Positions 33,622 to 42,539 of a stretch of 64,000 nucleotides of DNA are shown piece after piece. The translations under genes and the position numbers were made by a program. Origin of the DNA: Rivibacter sp049446155 (GTDB taxonomy: Bacteria; Pseudomonadota; Gammaproteobacteria; Burkholderiales; Burkholderiaceae_C); NCBI RefSeq assembly GCF_049446155.1, contig NZ_JBMSEE010000006.1, positions 124,001 to 188,000 of the forward strand, written 5' to 3'. Under the pieces are notes generated by a model. The model worked only from the letters and a program-made list of their open reading frames with translations, was not told the origin of the DNA and ran no database searches. Every line of letters starts with the position of its first letter. The stretch's first letter is position 1.

Positions 33622-35172
33622 TCACGCGGCGGGCGAGAACGCCAGCCTGAACTGCGCGACGGCCTGCGCGAGCCGGGCCGCCTGGTGCGTGAGGCTCTGC
33701 GCCGCGGCGGCGCTCTCTTCGACCAGCGCCGCATTGCGCTGCGTGACCTGATCGAGCTGGGCGACCGCCTCGCCGATCTGGCCGATGCCCGCGCTCTGCT
33801 CGGCGCTGGCGGTGCTGATCGTGGCGATGAGGTCGCTCACGCGCCTGACCTGCGCGACGATGTCGCCCATGGCCCGGCCGGCGTCGCCGACCAGCGCGCT
33901 ACCGGCATCGACCCGGGCCACGCTTTCGCCGATCAGGTCCTTGATCTCCTTGGCCGCCAGCGCGCTTTGCTGCGCCAGCGCGCGCACCTCGCCGGCCACC
34001 ACCGAGAAGCCGCGGCCGTGCTCGCCGGCGCGCGCGGCCTCGGCGCCGGCATTGAGCGCGAGGATGCCGGTCTGGAAGGCCAGCCGGTCGATGACGCCGA
34101 CGATGTCGGCGATCCTGCGCGACGACGTGCTGATGTCGTCCATCGTCGAGACGACGCCGTCGACGACAGCGCGGCCGCGACCGGCTGCTTCGCAGGCGCT
34201 CGATGCCAGGCGGACCGCCTCGTGCGCGGTGGCGGCGTTGCTCTTGACGGTCGCGGTCAGCTCCTCCATCGACGCGGCCGTCTGCTGAAGGTTGCAGGCC
34301 TGCTCCTCGGTGCGCTGGCTCAGGTCGACATTGCCGGCCGCGATCTGCGACGAGCCGGTGGCGATGGAGTCGCTGCCGACGCGAACCTGCGCGACGATCG
34401 CGCTCAGCTGGTCGTTCATGCGCTTGAGCGCGGCCAGCAGCCGGCTCGTCTCGTCGCGCCCCCGGACCTCGATGTGCGAGGTCAGGTCTCCGTCGGCCAC
34501 GGTCTGGGCGACCTGCACGGCGCGCGCCAGCGGAACGGTGATGGAGCGCACCAGCGCCCACGCCAGCCAAGCTGCGCTGGCGATGACCACGGCCGCGGCG
34601 GCGATCGCGCGCTGCAACGCCCCCCGGTACGTCTCCTGCGCCTGCGCGAACTCCTGCGCCACCACTTCGAGCTGGACGGCGGACAGCTGGTTGACCACCT
34701 CCGAGACCGGATCGACGGCCGGGTACAACTGCGTCGCCGCGAACACGCGGATGCCGTCGACATCGCGCGCCGCCAGCAACTCCAGCAGCCGCGCGCCGGC
34801 TTCGTCGGCGCGGCGCATCAGCGGCTCGGCGCGCGCCACGAGCTGCTTCTCGGCGTCGATCAGGAACGTTGCCTTGTAGGCCTGCCACTCGCGTGCGACG
34901 CGTTCGCGCGCGGCCAGCACGGCCGCCGAGCCTTCGTCGGGCGTCATCGCACCGTCGCGCACCTTGTGCGCCGTGTCGACGATGGCCACGCTGTAGCCGT
35001 CGCCCACGGTCTTGAGCTGCCGCAACGGGACGACGCGGTCGTTGTAGACCGTCTCGAGCACGGCGTTGGCGCCGCGCAGCCGCAAGAGCCCGAGCGCGAA
35101 CGACGCGACCAGCATGGCCAGCAGCAGGGCGACGAGCAGGAGCAGGCGGGCTTTGATGCTGATGCGGTTCAT
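33622..35172 (-). CDS. Methyl-accepting chemotaxis protein
   Basis: A 516-residue chemoreceptor. TM1 is at about residues 9-30. A periplasmic ligand domain of roughly 155 residues resembling the four-helix-bundle type follows, then TM2 at about 189-210 (AIAAAAVVIASAAWLAWALV), HAMP, and the signalling hairpin with ALNAGAEAARAGEHGRGFSVVAGEVRALA. The tip differs slightly from the usual ALNAAVEAARAGEQ. No other che gene is in the window, so this is an orphan receptor. The ligand may be linked to the adjacent catabolic operon (inference from position). Confidence 0.93.
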   Translation of the reverse strand: MNRISIKARLLLLVALLLAMLVASFALGLLRLRGANAVLETVYNDRVVPLRQLKTVGDGYSVAIVDTAHKVRDGAMTPDEGSAAVLAARERVAREWQAYKATFLIDAEKQLVARAEPLMRRADEAGARLLELLAARDVDGIRVFAATQLYPAVDPVSEVVNQLSAVQLEVVAQEFAQAQETYRGALQRAIAAAAVVIASAAWLAWALVRSITVPLARAVQVAQTVADGDLTSHIEVRGRDETSRLLAALKRMNDQLSAIVAQVRVGSDSIATGSSQIAAGNVDLSQRTEEQACNLQQTAASMEELTATVKSNAATAHEAVRLASSACEAAGRGRAVVDGVVSTMDDISTSSRRIADIVGVIDRLAFQTGILALNAGAEAARAGEHGRGFSVVAGEVRALAQQSALAAKEIKDLIGESVARVDAGSALVGDAGRAMGDIVAQVRRVSDLIATISTASAEQSAGIGQIGEAVAQLDQVTQRNAALVEESAAAAQSLTHQAARLAQAVAQFRLAFSPAA

Positions 35173-35205
35173 GAGCGAGGGTGGCAACGAGGAGGTGGAA
35201 GGCGA

Positions 35206-35246
35206 CTGGGCCCCCTCGGGGCTGGCGAACGAAGTGAGCGTGGGGG
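35206..35246. repeat. Dispersed-repeat-like spacer sequence
   Basis: The spacer between the chemoreceptor and thioesterase genes contains CCCCCTCGGGG followed by GCGAACGAAGTGAGCGTGGGGG. This resembles an intergenic repeat I have seen in many Comamonadaceae-type genomes (from memory). It appears only once in this window. It may form part of the transcript end of the upstream operon. Confidence 0.45.
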
Positions 35247-35252
35247 TTCGGA

Positions 35253-35681
35253 TCACGCCGAGACGATCTTGCAGACGGCGGTGGCGCTCGCCACCGGCCG
35301 CCCGGCCTGCAGCAGTTCGGCGCTCACATGGCAGACCTCGCGCCCGCGCCGCACGAGCTGCGCGCGGCCGTCGATCGCGCCGGCCGCGGCCGGGCGCAGG
35401 AAGGCGAGGTTGAGGCTGAGCGTCGCGACCGCTTCGCCTTCCGCCACCGTCGCGTCGACGAGCCCGGCGGTCAGCGCGTCGAGCATCGCGCCGAGCATGC
35501 CGCCTTGCACGCCGCCGGCCGGGTTGAGGAAGCTCGGCGCCGCGATGTAGCGCGCTTCGAGCAGGCCTTGCTCGAGGTCGACCTGCGTGATCGTCTCGCC
35601 GAGCAGCTCGGCCACCGCGGCGCGCGGGACCTCGCCGCGGCGCATGCGGGCGAACCAGTTGTCGGTGATGGTGGCGCTCAT
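35253..35681 (-). CDS. PaaI-type hotdog thioesterase
   Basis: A 142-residue acyl-CoA thioesterase of the PaaI/4HBT group. The hotdog signature NPAGGVQGGMLGAMLDALTAG (about 54-74) and the strand LSLNLAFLRPAAAG are present. It would release CoA from dead-end aryl- or acyl-CoA thioesters in the cytoplasm. It is the last gene of the seven-gene catabolic operon, 55 bp behind the MhpA-like monooxygenase. Confidence 0.9.
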   Translation of the reverse strand: MSATITDNWFARMRRGEVPRAAVAELLGETITQVDLEQGLLEARYIAAPSFLNPAGGVQGGMLGAMLDALTAGLVDATVAEGEAVATLSLNLAFLRPAAAGAIDGRAQLVRRGREVCHVSAELLQAGRPVASATAVCKIVSA

Positions 35682-35736
35682 TGGGCACCCTCCGTGCTGC
35701 GCATGCCGGAGTTCGCCTTGGGCGCGGCCCGGCGGC

Positions 35737-37212
35737 TCATGCCCATGCCGCCTCCTGCAGGCGATGTCGCGCCAGCAGCGCGTCGAGCGCTTCGGCGCTG
35801 TCGGCCACGCCGGCGACATAGCGGTCGGGCCGCAGCAGCGCGGCCTCGGTGCCCAGCGCGGCCAGCCACTCGCGCAGCGCCGGCTCGGCGGCCGGCAGCA
35901 CGGCGAGGCGCTCGCTGTCCAATGCCTGCGCGGCGAGCGAGGGCGCGGCGATCAGCGCGAAGCGCGGGCCGATGCGGTCGTCGGCGCGCCTGCCGTCGGC
36001 GAGCACCGGCTGCGCCGCGATGCGCCCGCCGAAGACGCCGCCGTCGTGCGCGCCGGGGCCCAGTGCCGGCTGCGGTGTCGTGAAGACCTGCGGGTTCGAG
36101 GCCATCTGCGCGTCGCGCTCGCGCACCACGACGGGATCGGTCGCCTGGATGATGCCGCCCAGGCGGACCGCGGTCTCGATGAACTCGCGCGCGTGCGGCG
36201 CGCGTTCGGACTCGTAGCTGTCGAGCAGTGAATCCGGCGCGTGGCCGCCGATCACGTCGGCCAGCTTCCATGCCAGGTTGGCGGCGTCGCGGATGCCGGC
36301 GCACATGCCCTGGCCCATGAAGGGCGGCGTCTGGTGCGCGGCGTCGCCGGCGATCAGCAGGCGGCCGCGCCGCCAGCCGCGCGCCACGACCGAATGGAAG
36401 GTGTAGACGGCGGGGCGCTCCAGCTCGGCGTCCGCGGGCGTGAGCCAGCGCTCGAGCAGCGGCCACACGGCCTCGGGCCGCGTGATCGCCGCGGCATCGT
36501 CGCCCGGCATCAGCATCAGCTCGAAGCGCCTGCGCTCCCCCGCGCCGCGCACGTAGGTGGCCGGGCGGCGCGGGTCGCAGTACTGGATGCTGTGGTCGCC
36601 GAGGTCGGGGCGCTCGCGCTTGAGCAGCACGTCGAGCACCAGCCAGCGCTCGTGCGCCTGCAGGTCGTCGAGCTGGCTGTCCATCAGCCGGCGCAGCAGC
36701 GAGCGCGCGCCGTCGCAACCCACCGCGTAGCGCGCCTTCGCGCGCAGCAGCCGGCCGCAGCGCATGTCCTCGAGGCGCAGCTCGACGTGGTCGTCGTGCT
36801 CGTCGACCGCGTAGACCTCGTGGCGCAGCTTCACGCTCACGCGCTGGTGCCCGGCCAGGCGCGCGCGCAGCGCCGTCTCGAGCTCGGGCTGGTGGAAGCG
36901 GTAGCTCGGATGCCACGCGTGCGGCCCCGGCAGCTGCGAGCGGGTGTAGTCGATCAGCACGCGCCCGGCCGCGTCGACGAACTTCATGCCCGGCGAGACG
37001 AACAGCCGCGGCAGCAAGGCCTCGGCGATGCCGATCGACTGGAACACGCGCATGCACTCGCCGTCGAAGTGGATCGCGCGCGGCAGGCGGTAGATGTCGG
37101 CCTCGCGCTCGATCACCAGCACCGAGAGGCCGCGCAGCGCGAGCAGGTTGGCGAGCGTGGCGCCGGCCGGGCCGAGGCCGACGACGGCCACGTCGTAGAG
37201 GTCTTCGCTCAT
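35737..37212 (-). CDS. MhpA-like FAD aromatic monooxygenase
   Basis: A 491-residue flavin hydroxylase closest in layout to 3-(3-hydroxyphenyl)propionate hydroxylase. The FAD fingerprint VVGLGPAGATLANLLALRG is at residues 10-28, GCDGARSLLRRLMD at about 165-178 and LLIAGDAAHQTPPFMGQGM at about 285-303. It differs from the monooxygenase of the homogentisate cluster in sequence and lacks a small coupled partner. It probably adds a hydroxyl to a phenolic substrate so the VOC-type enzyme across the divergent promoter can cleave it. It sits 7 bp behind dctM. Confidence 0.9.
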   Translation of the reverse strand: MSEDLYDVAVVGLGPAGATLANLLALRGLSVLVIEREADIYRLPRAIHFDGECMRVFQSIGIAEALLPRLFVSPGMKFVDAAGRVLIDYTRSQLPGPHAWHPSYRFHQPELETALRARLAGHQRVSVKLRHEVYAVDEHDDHVELRLEDMRCGRLLRAKARYAVGCDGARSLLRRLMDSQLDDLQAHERWLVLDVLLKRERPDLGDHSIQYCDPRRPATYVRGAGERRRFELMLMPGDDAAAITRPEAVWPLLERWLTPADAELERPAVYTFHSVVARGWRRGRLLIAGDAAHQTPPFMGQGMCAGIRDAANLAWKLADVIGGHAPDSLLDSYESERAPHAREFIETAVRLGGIIQATDPVVVRERDAQMASNPQVFTTPQPALGPGAHDGGVFGGRIAAQPVLADGRRADDRIGPRFALIAAPSLAAQALDSERLAVLPAAEPALREWLAALGTEAALLRPDRYVAGVADSAEALDALLARHRLQEAAWA

Positions 37213-37219
37213 GGGACGG

Positions 37220-38527
37220 TCAGGACTTGAGGAGGGTGGGCAGCCACAGCGACAGCGCCGGGAACGTCAGCAGCAGCCCCAGGCGAACGAGGTTCGAGGC
37301 GACATAGGGCGCGACGCCGCGGTAGATGTCGGCCAGCGGGATCTGCGGCGCGACGCCCTTGACGACGAACACGTTCATGCCCAGCGGCGGGATCAGCATG
37401 CCGAGCTCGATCACCACCACGTTGATCACGCCCCACCACACCGGATCGAAGCCCCAGCTCCTGATCAGCGGCAGCACGAAGGGCAGGGTCACGACCATCG
37501 CGGCCACCTCGTCGAACACCGCGCCGGCCACCAGGTACAGCGCCATCAGCGCGAGCATCGCGGCCCACACCGGCACGCCCGAGGCCTGCACCGCCTCCAC
37601 CAGCGCCTGCGGCGCCTGCGTCACGGCCGTGAAGGTGCCGAAGAGGGACGCGCCGATGATGAGCACGTAGATCATCGCGGCGGTCGATGCGGTGCCGCCC
37701 AGCGCCTGCGAGAGCGCCGCGCGCGTCACGCTCCTGCGCAGCAGCGCGAAGCCGAAGGCCATCACCGCGCCGACGGCCGCGCTCTCGGTCGCGGTGAACA
37801 CGCCGCCGGCCATGCCGCCGATCACGGTGGCGGCCAGCGTGAGCACCGGCGCGCTGCGCCGCACGGCCTGCCAGCGCTCGACCGCCGTGGCGCGCGGGCC
37901 CACGGGCGCCAGCGACGGGTGGCGCCGCGTGTGCAATGCGATCGCGGTGATGTGCAGCGCCACCGCGATCGCCGCGGGCACCAGCGCTGCCACGTAGAGG
38001 CTGATGATCAGCTCCTGCGACAGCACCGCGTAGATCACCATGATCGACGACGGCGGAATCAGGATGCCCAGCGTGCCGCCCGAGGCCACGGTGCCGGCCG
38101 CGAAACCCGGCGCATAGCCGCGCGAGAGCATCGACGGCAGCGAAGCGCGGCCGAAGGTGGCCGCGGTGGCGACCGAGCTGCCGCACACCGCGCCGAAGCC
38201 CGCGCAGCCGCCGATGGTGGCCATCGCCAGGCCACCGCGGCGGTGGCCGACCAGCGCGTAGGCGAGACGGTAGAGGTCCTCCGACAGGCCGGCCATGCCG
38301 GCGAACGCGCCCATCAGCACGAACAGCGGGATCGTCGCGAGGTCCAGCGAGGCGAGCTGGTTCGCCGCTTCGGAAGCGATGGTCGCGAGCGCCGGCGCGA
38401 GGCCCGACAGCGCGGCGAAGCCGGCCACGCCGGCGATGCCCATCGCCACGCCCACTGGCACCTGCAGCGCGATCAGCGCAAAGCAGCCGGCCAGCCCGGC
38501 CAGCGTGAGCAGCACCGGCGCGTTCAT
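37220..38527 (-). CDS. dctM: TRAP transporter large permease (DctM), second system
   Basis: A 435-residue inner-membrane protein with about 12 hydrophobic segments. Motifs include IPLFVLMGAFAGMAGLS, FGAVCGSSVATAATFG, GGTLGILIPPSSIMVIYAV and LIPPLGMNVFVVKGV. Its start overlaps the dctQ stop, and its stop lies 7 bp before the monooxygenase. The system is distinct from the TRAP genes at 18151-21131, with low visible identity, so it likely carries a different acid. Confidence 0.93.
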   Translation of the reverse strand: MNAPVLLTLAGLAGCFALIALQVPVGVAMGIAGVAGFAALSGLAPALATIASEAANQLASLDLATIPLFVLMGAFAGMAGLSEDLYRLAYALVGHRRGGLAMATIGGCAGFGAVCGSSVATAATFGRASLPSMLSRGYAPGFAAGTVASGGTLGILIPPSSIMVIYAVLSQELIISLYVAALVPAAIAVALHITAIALHTRRHPSLAPVGPRATAVERWQAVRRSAPVLTLAATVIGGMAGGVFTATESAAVGAVMAFGFALLRRSVTRAALSQALGGTASTAAMIYVLIIGASLFGTFTAVTQAPQALVEAVQASGVPVWAAMLALMALYLVAGAVFDEVAAMVVTLPFVLPLIRSWGFDPVWWGVINVVVIELGMLIPPLGMNVFVVKGVAPQIPLADIYRGVAPYVASNLVRLGLLLTFPALSLWLPTLLKS

Positions 38528-39015
38528 GCGTCGACCTCGTTCGCGGCAGCCGGCGCGCGGCTCGCGGTCGCCAGGCCCGCCAGCGCCGCGAGCGCGATGC
38601 ATGCCGCCACCGCGAGCCACCACGGCCACACCGGCCAGCGCAGCACCGCGGTGGTCTCGCCGGTGCCGCGCGCCTCGAGCGCGAAGCCGAGCATCTGCCA
38701 GGCCATCGCGGCGAAAAAGGCGGTGGTCGCCAGCGCCGCCAGTCGGTCGAGCGCGCGCTGCGCCGCGGCGGGCAGCCGCTTGCCAAGCAGGTCGATCGCG
38801 ATGTTGCCGCGGCTGGCCACCACGTGCGGCATGCAGGCCGCGAGCAGCACCGCGCCGGCCAGGCCCAGCACGTCGATGAAGCCGCGGATCGGCGCCGCGA
38901 AGGCGTAGCGCAGCAGCACGTCGAGCACCGTCGCCCCGGCCAGCGCGAGCAGGCCGAACGCGGCGGCGCCGGCCAGCTGCTGCGCGCAGCGGCGCGTGGT
39001 GGCGGCGAGGTCCAT
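38524..39015 (-). CDS. dctQ: TRAP transporter small permease (DctQ), second system
   Basis: A 163-residue inner-membrane protein with four predicted helices. The DctQ pattern is seen in VLDVLLRYAFAAPIRGFIDVLG and SRGNIAIDLLGKRLP. ATG 39015 is one base past the dctP stop and is preferred over an upstream in-frame ATG at 39087, which would lie within dctP. The stop overlaps the dctM start (ATGA). Confidence 0.9.
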   Translation of the reverse strand: MDLAATTRRCAQQLAGAAAFGLLALAGATVLDVLLRYAFAAPIRGFIDVLGLAGAVLLAACMPHVVASRGNIAIDLLGKRLPAAAQRALDRLAALATTAFFAAMAWQMLGFALEARGTGETTAVLRWPVWPWWLAVAACIALAALAGLATASRAPAAANEVDA

Positions 39016-39016
39016 G

Positions 39017-40030
39017 TCAGGCCGAGCGCAGGCGCGCGAGCTGCTCGGCGAAGGCCGCATAGGTGCGCTCGTTGCGCGGCTTGGCACGACGCCACGCCTC
39101 GTTGAGCGGTTCGATCTGGCGCTTCCAGTCGGCCAGCTCGGCAGCGCTGGGCTGGGCCACGCGGTTGCGGCCCGACTTCGCGACGCGCTCGCGCACCTCG
39201 GCCTCCTGGCGGTCGAAGGCCTCGCCGAGCCGGCGCGCGAGCGCCTCGCCGCCGAGCTTGTCGATCGCCGTGCGCGCCGCGGGCGGCAGCGCGTCGTAGC
39301 GGTCCTGGCGCATCGCCACGCCCACCGCCACCGCGCCGAGCGCGAGGTCCAGGTGCTGCGAGCTGACCTCGTTGACCTTGAAGTCGCCGACGAAGCCCCA
39401 GTTGTTGAGCGTCATGTCGACCACGCCGCGCGACATGGCCTCGGCGATCTGGCCGCCGCCCAGCTGGACCGGCGCGCCGCCCAGGGCCTCGACCACGCGC
39501 GTGAGGTGGTCGCCCGACACGCGCACGCGCTTGCCTTTCAGGTCCGCGGGCGCACGCACCGGCTGGTTGGCATGGATCGCCACCGGCGGCGTGGCCGCGA
39601 GCGCGAGCATCTTCAGGCCGTCGAAGCCGACCAGGCTGCCCGCTGCGTAGAGCCGCTGCAGCGCGACGCTGGCCTCGGTGGCGTTGGCGGTCACGAAGGG
39701 CAGGCCGACGACCTCGGTGTCGTCGAAGCGGCCCGGCGTGTAGGGCAGCACGACCCACGCGAGATCGGCCACGCCGTCGGTCACGAGCTTGAGCTGCTGG
39801 CTGGGGTTGCGCCCCAGCGTGCCGCCGGCGAACACGTCGATCTGCAGCGTGCCCCCCGAGCCCTGCGCGGCCTCGCGCGCCAAGGGCGTGAGCACGTTGG
39901 CCGTGATGTTGGCCATCGGCGGCTCGAAGCTCGCGAGCTTGAGCTTGACCGGTGCCGCCGCGCGCGCCGGCACGGCGCAGGCGGCGACGACAGCCGCGAC
40001 GGCGCGGCGGCGGGTGATGCCATGGCTCAT
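39017..40030 (-). CDS. dctP: TRAP transporter solute-binding protein (DctP), second system
   Basis: A 337-residue periplasmic receptor with a signal peptide of about 25 residues. It begins MSHGITRRRAVAAVVAAC, so twin-arginine-like export is possible. DctP features are PLAREAAQGSGGTLQIDVFAGG and LKGKRVRVSGDHLTRVVEALGG, where the conserved Arg at the carboxylate-binding position appears as R-V-R-V. It is the third gene of the operon, 64 bp behind the PhyH-type gene. The ligand is presumably the aromatic acid degraded by the operon. Confidence 0.92.
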   Translation of the reverse strand: MSHGITRRRAVAAVVAACAVPARAAAPVKLKLASFEPPMANITANVLTPLAREAAQGSGGTLQIDVFAGGTLGRNPSQQLKLVTDGVADLAWVVLPYTPGRFDDTEVVGLPFVTANATEASVALQRLYAAGSLVGFDGLKMLALAATPPVAIHANQPVRAPADLKGKRVRVSGDHLTRVVEALGGAPVQLGGGQIAEAMSRGVVDMTLNNWGFVGDFKVNEVSSQHLDLALGAVAVGVAMRQDRYDALPPAARTAIDKLGGEALARRLGEAFDRQEAEVRERVAKSGRNRVAQPSAAELADWKRQIEPLNEAWRRAKPRNERTYAAFAEQLARLRSA

Positions 40031-40094
40031 GGTGTTCTCCTGGTGGCGTGCGGGTGCAGGGCCCGCGGGCGTGTCGGCAAGAACGGGTGCAGGC

Positions 40095-40946
40095 TCAGGC
40101 GGCCTGCTCAGCGAGCAGCCCGCGGCCGCGCTCCCACACGACGGGCAGCGCCTCGTCGTCGGCCGGATAGGCGCCGGGCGCGACCTGCGGGTCGCGGCGC
40201 AGCGTCATCGTGTGAGGGCGCGGATCCCAGCGCACGTCGGCGCCGAGGTAGCGGATCGACCAGCCGATGCGCGTGGTCGTGGCCGAGGCGTTGCCGGCCG
40301 CGCCGTGCACGGTGAGCGGGTGGTGGCACAGGACGTCGCCGGGCTGCATGTCCCAGCTCAGCACGCGCGCCGACGGATCGCCCTCGCCGGCGCCGTAGTC
40401 GGGGCAGACCTCCATCGACTCGTCCATGAAGCGCGGGTCGTAGTCGGGCGTGATGGCGCGGAACATCTTGTTCCAGCGGTGCGAGCCGGCAACGTACTGC
40501 ACGCCGCTGGTGGCCGCGTTCACCGGCGACAGCGCGACCCAGATCGAGACCAGGTCGTTGCCGAGGAAGGGCCAGAACGGCAGGTCGTTGTGCCACGGCG
40601 TCGGCGCGACCGTGCCGGGCGCCTTGATGAAGAGCTGGTCGTAGAAGAAGCGCACGCGCTCGGCGCGCATCAGCCGCGCGGCGATCTGCGGCAGGGCCGA
40701 GGCGTCGCGGGCCCGCGCGAAGCGGGCGTCGGCGTCCGAGAGGTAGACGCTCGAATAGAAGCGGCCCTCGCCGGGCTTGAGCTTGGCCTCGCGCGTGCGG
40801 CCCTGGCCGGAGGCCATCGCCGCGAGCGCGGCGTCGCGCAGTGACTCGCACCATTCGGCGTCTAGCACGCCGCGCAGGCACACGACGCCGTCGCGCTCGA
40901 AGTCGGCGACGTCCTGCTCGCCGACGATGCCGTGGTTCTCGTTCAT
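40095..40946 (-). CDS. Phytanoyl-CoA dioxygenase-family (PhyH) oxygenase
   Basis: A 283-residue Fe(II)/2-oxoglutarate-type oxygenase. The iron triad is visible as HND (H119, D121) in TPWHNDLPFWPF and H214 in HPLTVHGAAGN. A 2-oxoglutarate-binding Arg probably lies in TTTRIGWSIRY. The family hydroxylates diverse small molecules, including non-CoA substrates. It is the second gene of the operon, 44 bp behind the FAH-family gene. An oxygenase of this type between a TRAP importer and a ring-cleavage set is unusual. The substrate is unknown. Confidence 0.88.
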   Translation of the reverse strand: MNENHGIVGEQDVADFERDGVVCLRGVLDAEWCESLRDAALAAMASGQGRTREAKLKPGEGRFYSSVYLSDADARFARARDASALPQIAARLMRAERVRFFYDQLFIKAPGTVAPTPWHNDLPFWPFLGNDLVSIWVALSPVNAATSGVQYVAGSHRWNKMFRAITPDYDPRFMDESMEVCPDYGAGEGDPSARVLSWDMQPGDVLCHHPLTVHGAAGNASATTTRIGWSIRYLGADVRWDPRPHTMTLRRDPQVAPGAYPADDEALPVVWERGRGLLAEQAA

Positions 40947-40990
40947 GCTTGTCTCCTCGTCGCCTCGGTGGCGATCTGTGGGCGATCCGT

Positions 40991-41845
40991 TCAGGCGGTC
41001 TCGTCGGCGATCGTGTTGCGCAGCACGCCGATGCGGTCGACCTCGATCTCGACCACGTCGCCCGGCTTCATCCACACCGGCGGCGTGCGGCGCGCGCCCA
41101 CGCCACCCGGCGTGCCGGTGACGATGACGTCGCCGGCCTCGAGCGGCGCGATCGTGGACACGTAGGCGATCTGGCGCGCGATGCCGTGGAGCATCTGCTC
41201 GGTGGTCGCGCGCTGCATCTCCTGGCCGTTGAGCCGCGTGACGAGCGTCATCACGGCCTGCGGCGCGATCTCGTCGGCGGTGACCAGCCACGGCCCGAAG
41301 CCGCCGGTGCGCCAGAAGTTCTTGCCCGGCACCCACTGCGAGGTGTGGCGCTGCCAGTCGCGCACGCTGCCGTCGTTGTAGCAGGCGTAACCGGCGATGT
41401 GGTTCCAGGCCTCGTCTTCGCCGATGCGCCGGCCCGGCTTGCCGATCACGACCGCGATCTCGGCCTCGTAGTCGAGCTGGGTCGACTCCTTCGGGCGCAC
41501 GATGGCCTGGCCGTGGCCGACCTGCGAATCGGCCACGCGCAGGAAGAACGTGGGCTGCTCGGTGACCTCGCGATTCGTCTCGCGTACGTGCTCGCCGTAG
41601 TTCAGGCCGCAGCACCAGATCTTGCCGGGGTTGGGGATCACCGGAAGCAGCGTCACGTCGGACAGCGCGAGCTCGCCACTGCGCCCGACGAGTGCCGCAG
41701 CGGCCTCGGGCAGCGCGTTGGCAGCGAGCAGCGACTTCAGGTCGGCAAAGCGCTCGCCGAGCGCGGCCTGCAGGTCGACGATGCGGCCGTCGACGACGGC
41801 GCCGAAGCGCCGGCGGCCGGCGTGTTCATAGCTGATGAGTTTCAT
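40991..41845 (-). CDS. Fumarylacetoacetate hydrolase-family protein
   Basis: A 284-residue hydrolase/decarboxylase/isomerase of the FAH superfamily, separate from FahA. Metal-binding acidic residues are seen in QLDYEAEIAVVIGK, and the lid region is ACYNDGSVRDWQRHTSQWVPGKNFWRTGGFGPWL. In meta-cleavage pathways such enzymes act as acylpyruvate hydrolases or oxalocrotonate decarboxylases. It is the first gene of the minus-strand operon, divergent from the VOC enzyme across a 118-bp region with a 19-bp palindrome. Confidence 0.92.
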   Translation of the reverse strand: MKLISYEHAGRRRFGAVVDGRIVDLQAALGERFADLKSLLAANALPEAAAALVGRSGELALSDVTLLPVIPNPGKIWCCGLNYGEHVRETNREVTEQPTFFLRVADSQVGHGQAIVRPKESTQLDYEAEIAVVIGKPGRRIGEDEAWNHIAGYACYNDGSVRDWQRHTSQWVPGKNFWRTGGFGPWLVTADEIAPQAVMTLVTRLNGQEMQRATTEQMLHGIARQIAYVSTIAPLEAGDVIVTGTPGGVGARRTPPVWMKPGDVVEIEVDRIGVLRNTIADETA

Positions 41846-41895
41846 CTCGGGGTCTGCGCAAGCGGGAAGGGAGCGCTGGAAAGCGCGAATTGATA

Positions 41896-41914
41896 AATCT
41901 CAATATTTGAGATT
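41896..41914. promoter_or_regulatory. 19-bp palindromic operator candidate
   Basis: AATCTCA-ATATT-TGAGATT is a perfect inverted repeat with 7-bp arms and a 5-bp AT spacer. It lies midway between the divergent starts of the FAH-family gene and the VOC gene, in the most AT-rich patch of the region. It is the likely binding site of the IclR regulator encoded 15 bp behind the VOC gene, placed to control both directions. Confidence 0.7.
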
Positions 41915-41963
41915 CAATGACATGACACGCCGAATGTCAACCCGAACCCTTCGAGGGGAAACC

Positions 41964-42524
41964 ATGAGTCCATCGTCCCGCCGCGGCTTTCGCTTCAGCC
42001 ACTTCGGCATGTTCGTCAGCGACATCGCCCGCATGGAGCGCTTCTATGCCGGCGTGCTCGAGTTCACCGTCACCGACCGTGGCCAGCTCGCCGGCGCGTC
42101 GGGGCCCGTCGACCTCGTGTTCCTGAGCCGCGACCCCGACGAGCACCATCAGATCGTGCTCGTCAGCGGCCGGCCCGCGTCGCTCGCGTTCAACCCGATC
42201 AACCAGATCTCGCTCGCGGCCGACAGCCTCGCGACGCTGCGCGCGATGCACGCGCGCCTGCTCGAAGAGGACTGCAGCGAGATCACGCCGGTCACGCACG
42301 GCAACGCGGTGTCGATCTACGTGCGCGACCCCGAGGGCAACCGCCTCGAGCTGTACTTCGACCTGCCGTGGTACGTCTCGCAGCCGATGCGCCTGCCGGT
42401 GGATCTCGCCGGCGACGAGGCCGAGCTGATGGCGCGCTTCGAGGCGCATGCGCGCAGCCTGCCGGGCTTTCGGCCTCGGACAGAATGGCGCGCCGAGATG
42501 GCCCGCCTCATGGGCCTGGCCTGA
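41964..42524 (+). CDS. VOC-superfamily dioxygenase-like protein
   Basis: A 186-residue protein of the glyoxalase/extradiol dioxygenase fold. Possible metal ligands are H13 (FRFSHFG), H61/H62 (DEHHQ) and E129 (NRLELYFD), the HHE set of one-domain extradiol enzymes. The start at 41964 has GAGGGGAA in front. An upstream in-frame ATG at 41937 is possible. It is divergent from the FAH/TRAP/monooxygenase operon, so ring cleavage of the hydroxylated substrate is the best guess. Glyoxalase-like activity cannot be excluded. Confidence 0.85.
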   Translation: MSPSSRRGFRFSHFGMFVSDIARMERFYAGVLEFTVTDRGQLAGASGPVDLVFLSRDPDEHHQIVLVSGRPASLAFNPINQISLAADSLATLRAMHARLLEEDCSEITPVTHGNAVSIYVRDPEGNRLELYFDLPWYVSQPMRLPVDLAGDEAELMARFEAHARSLPGFRPRTEWRAEMARLMGLA

Positions 42525-42539
42525 ACGACCCCACGCCCC

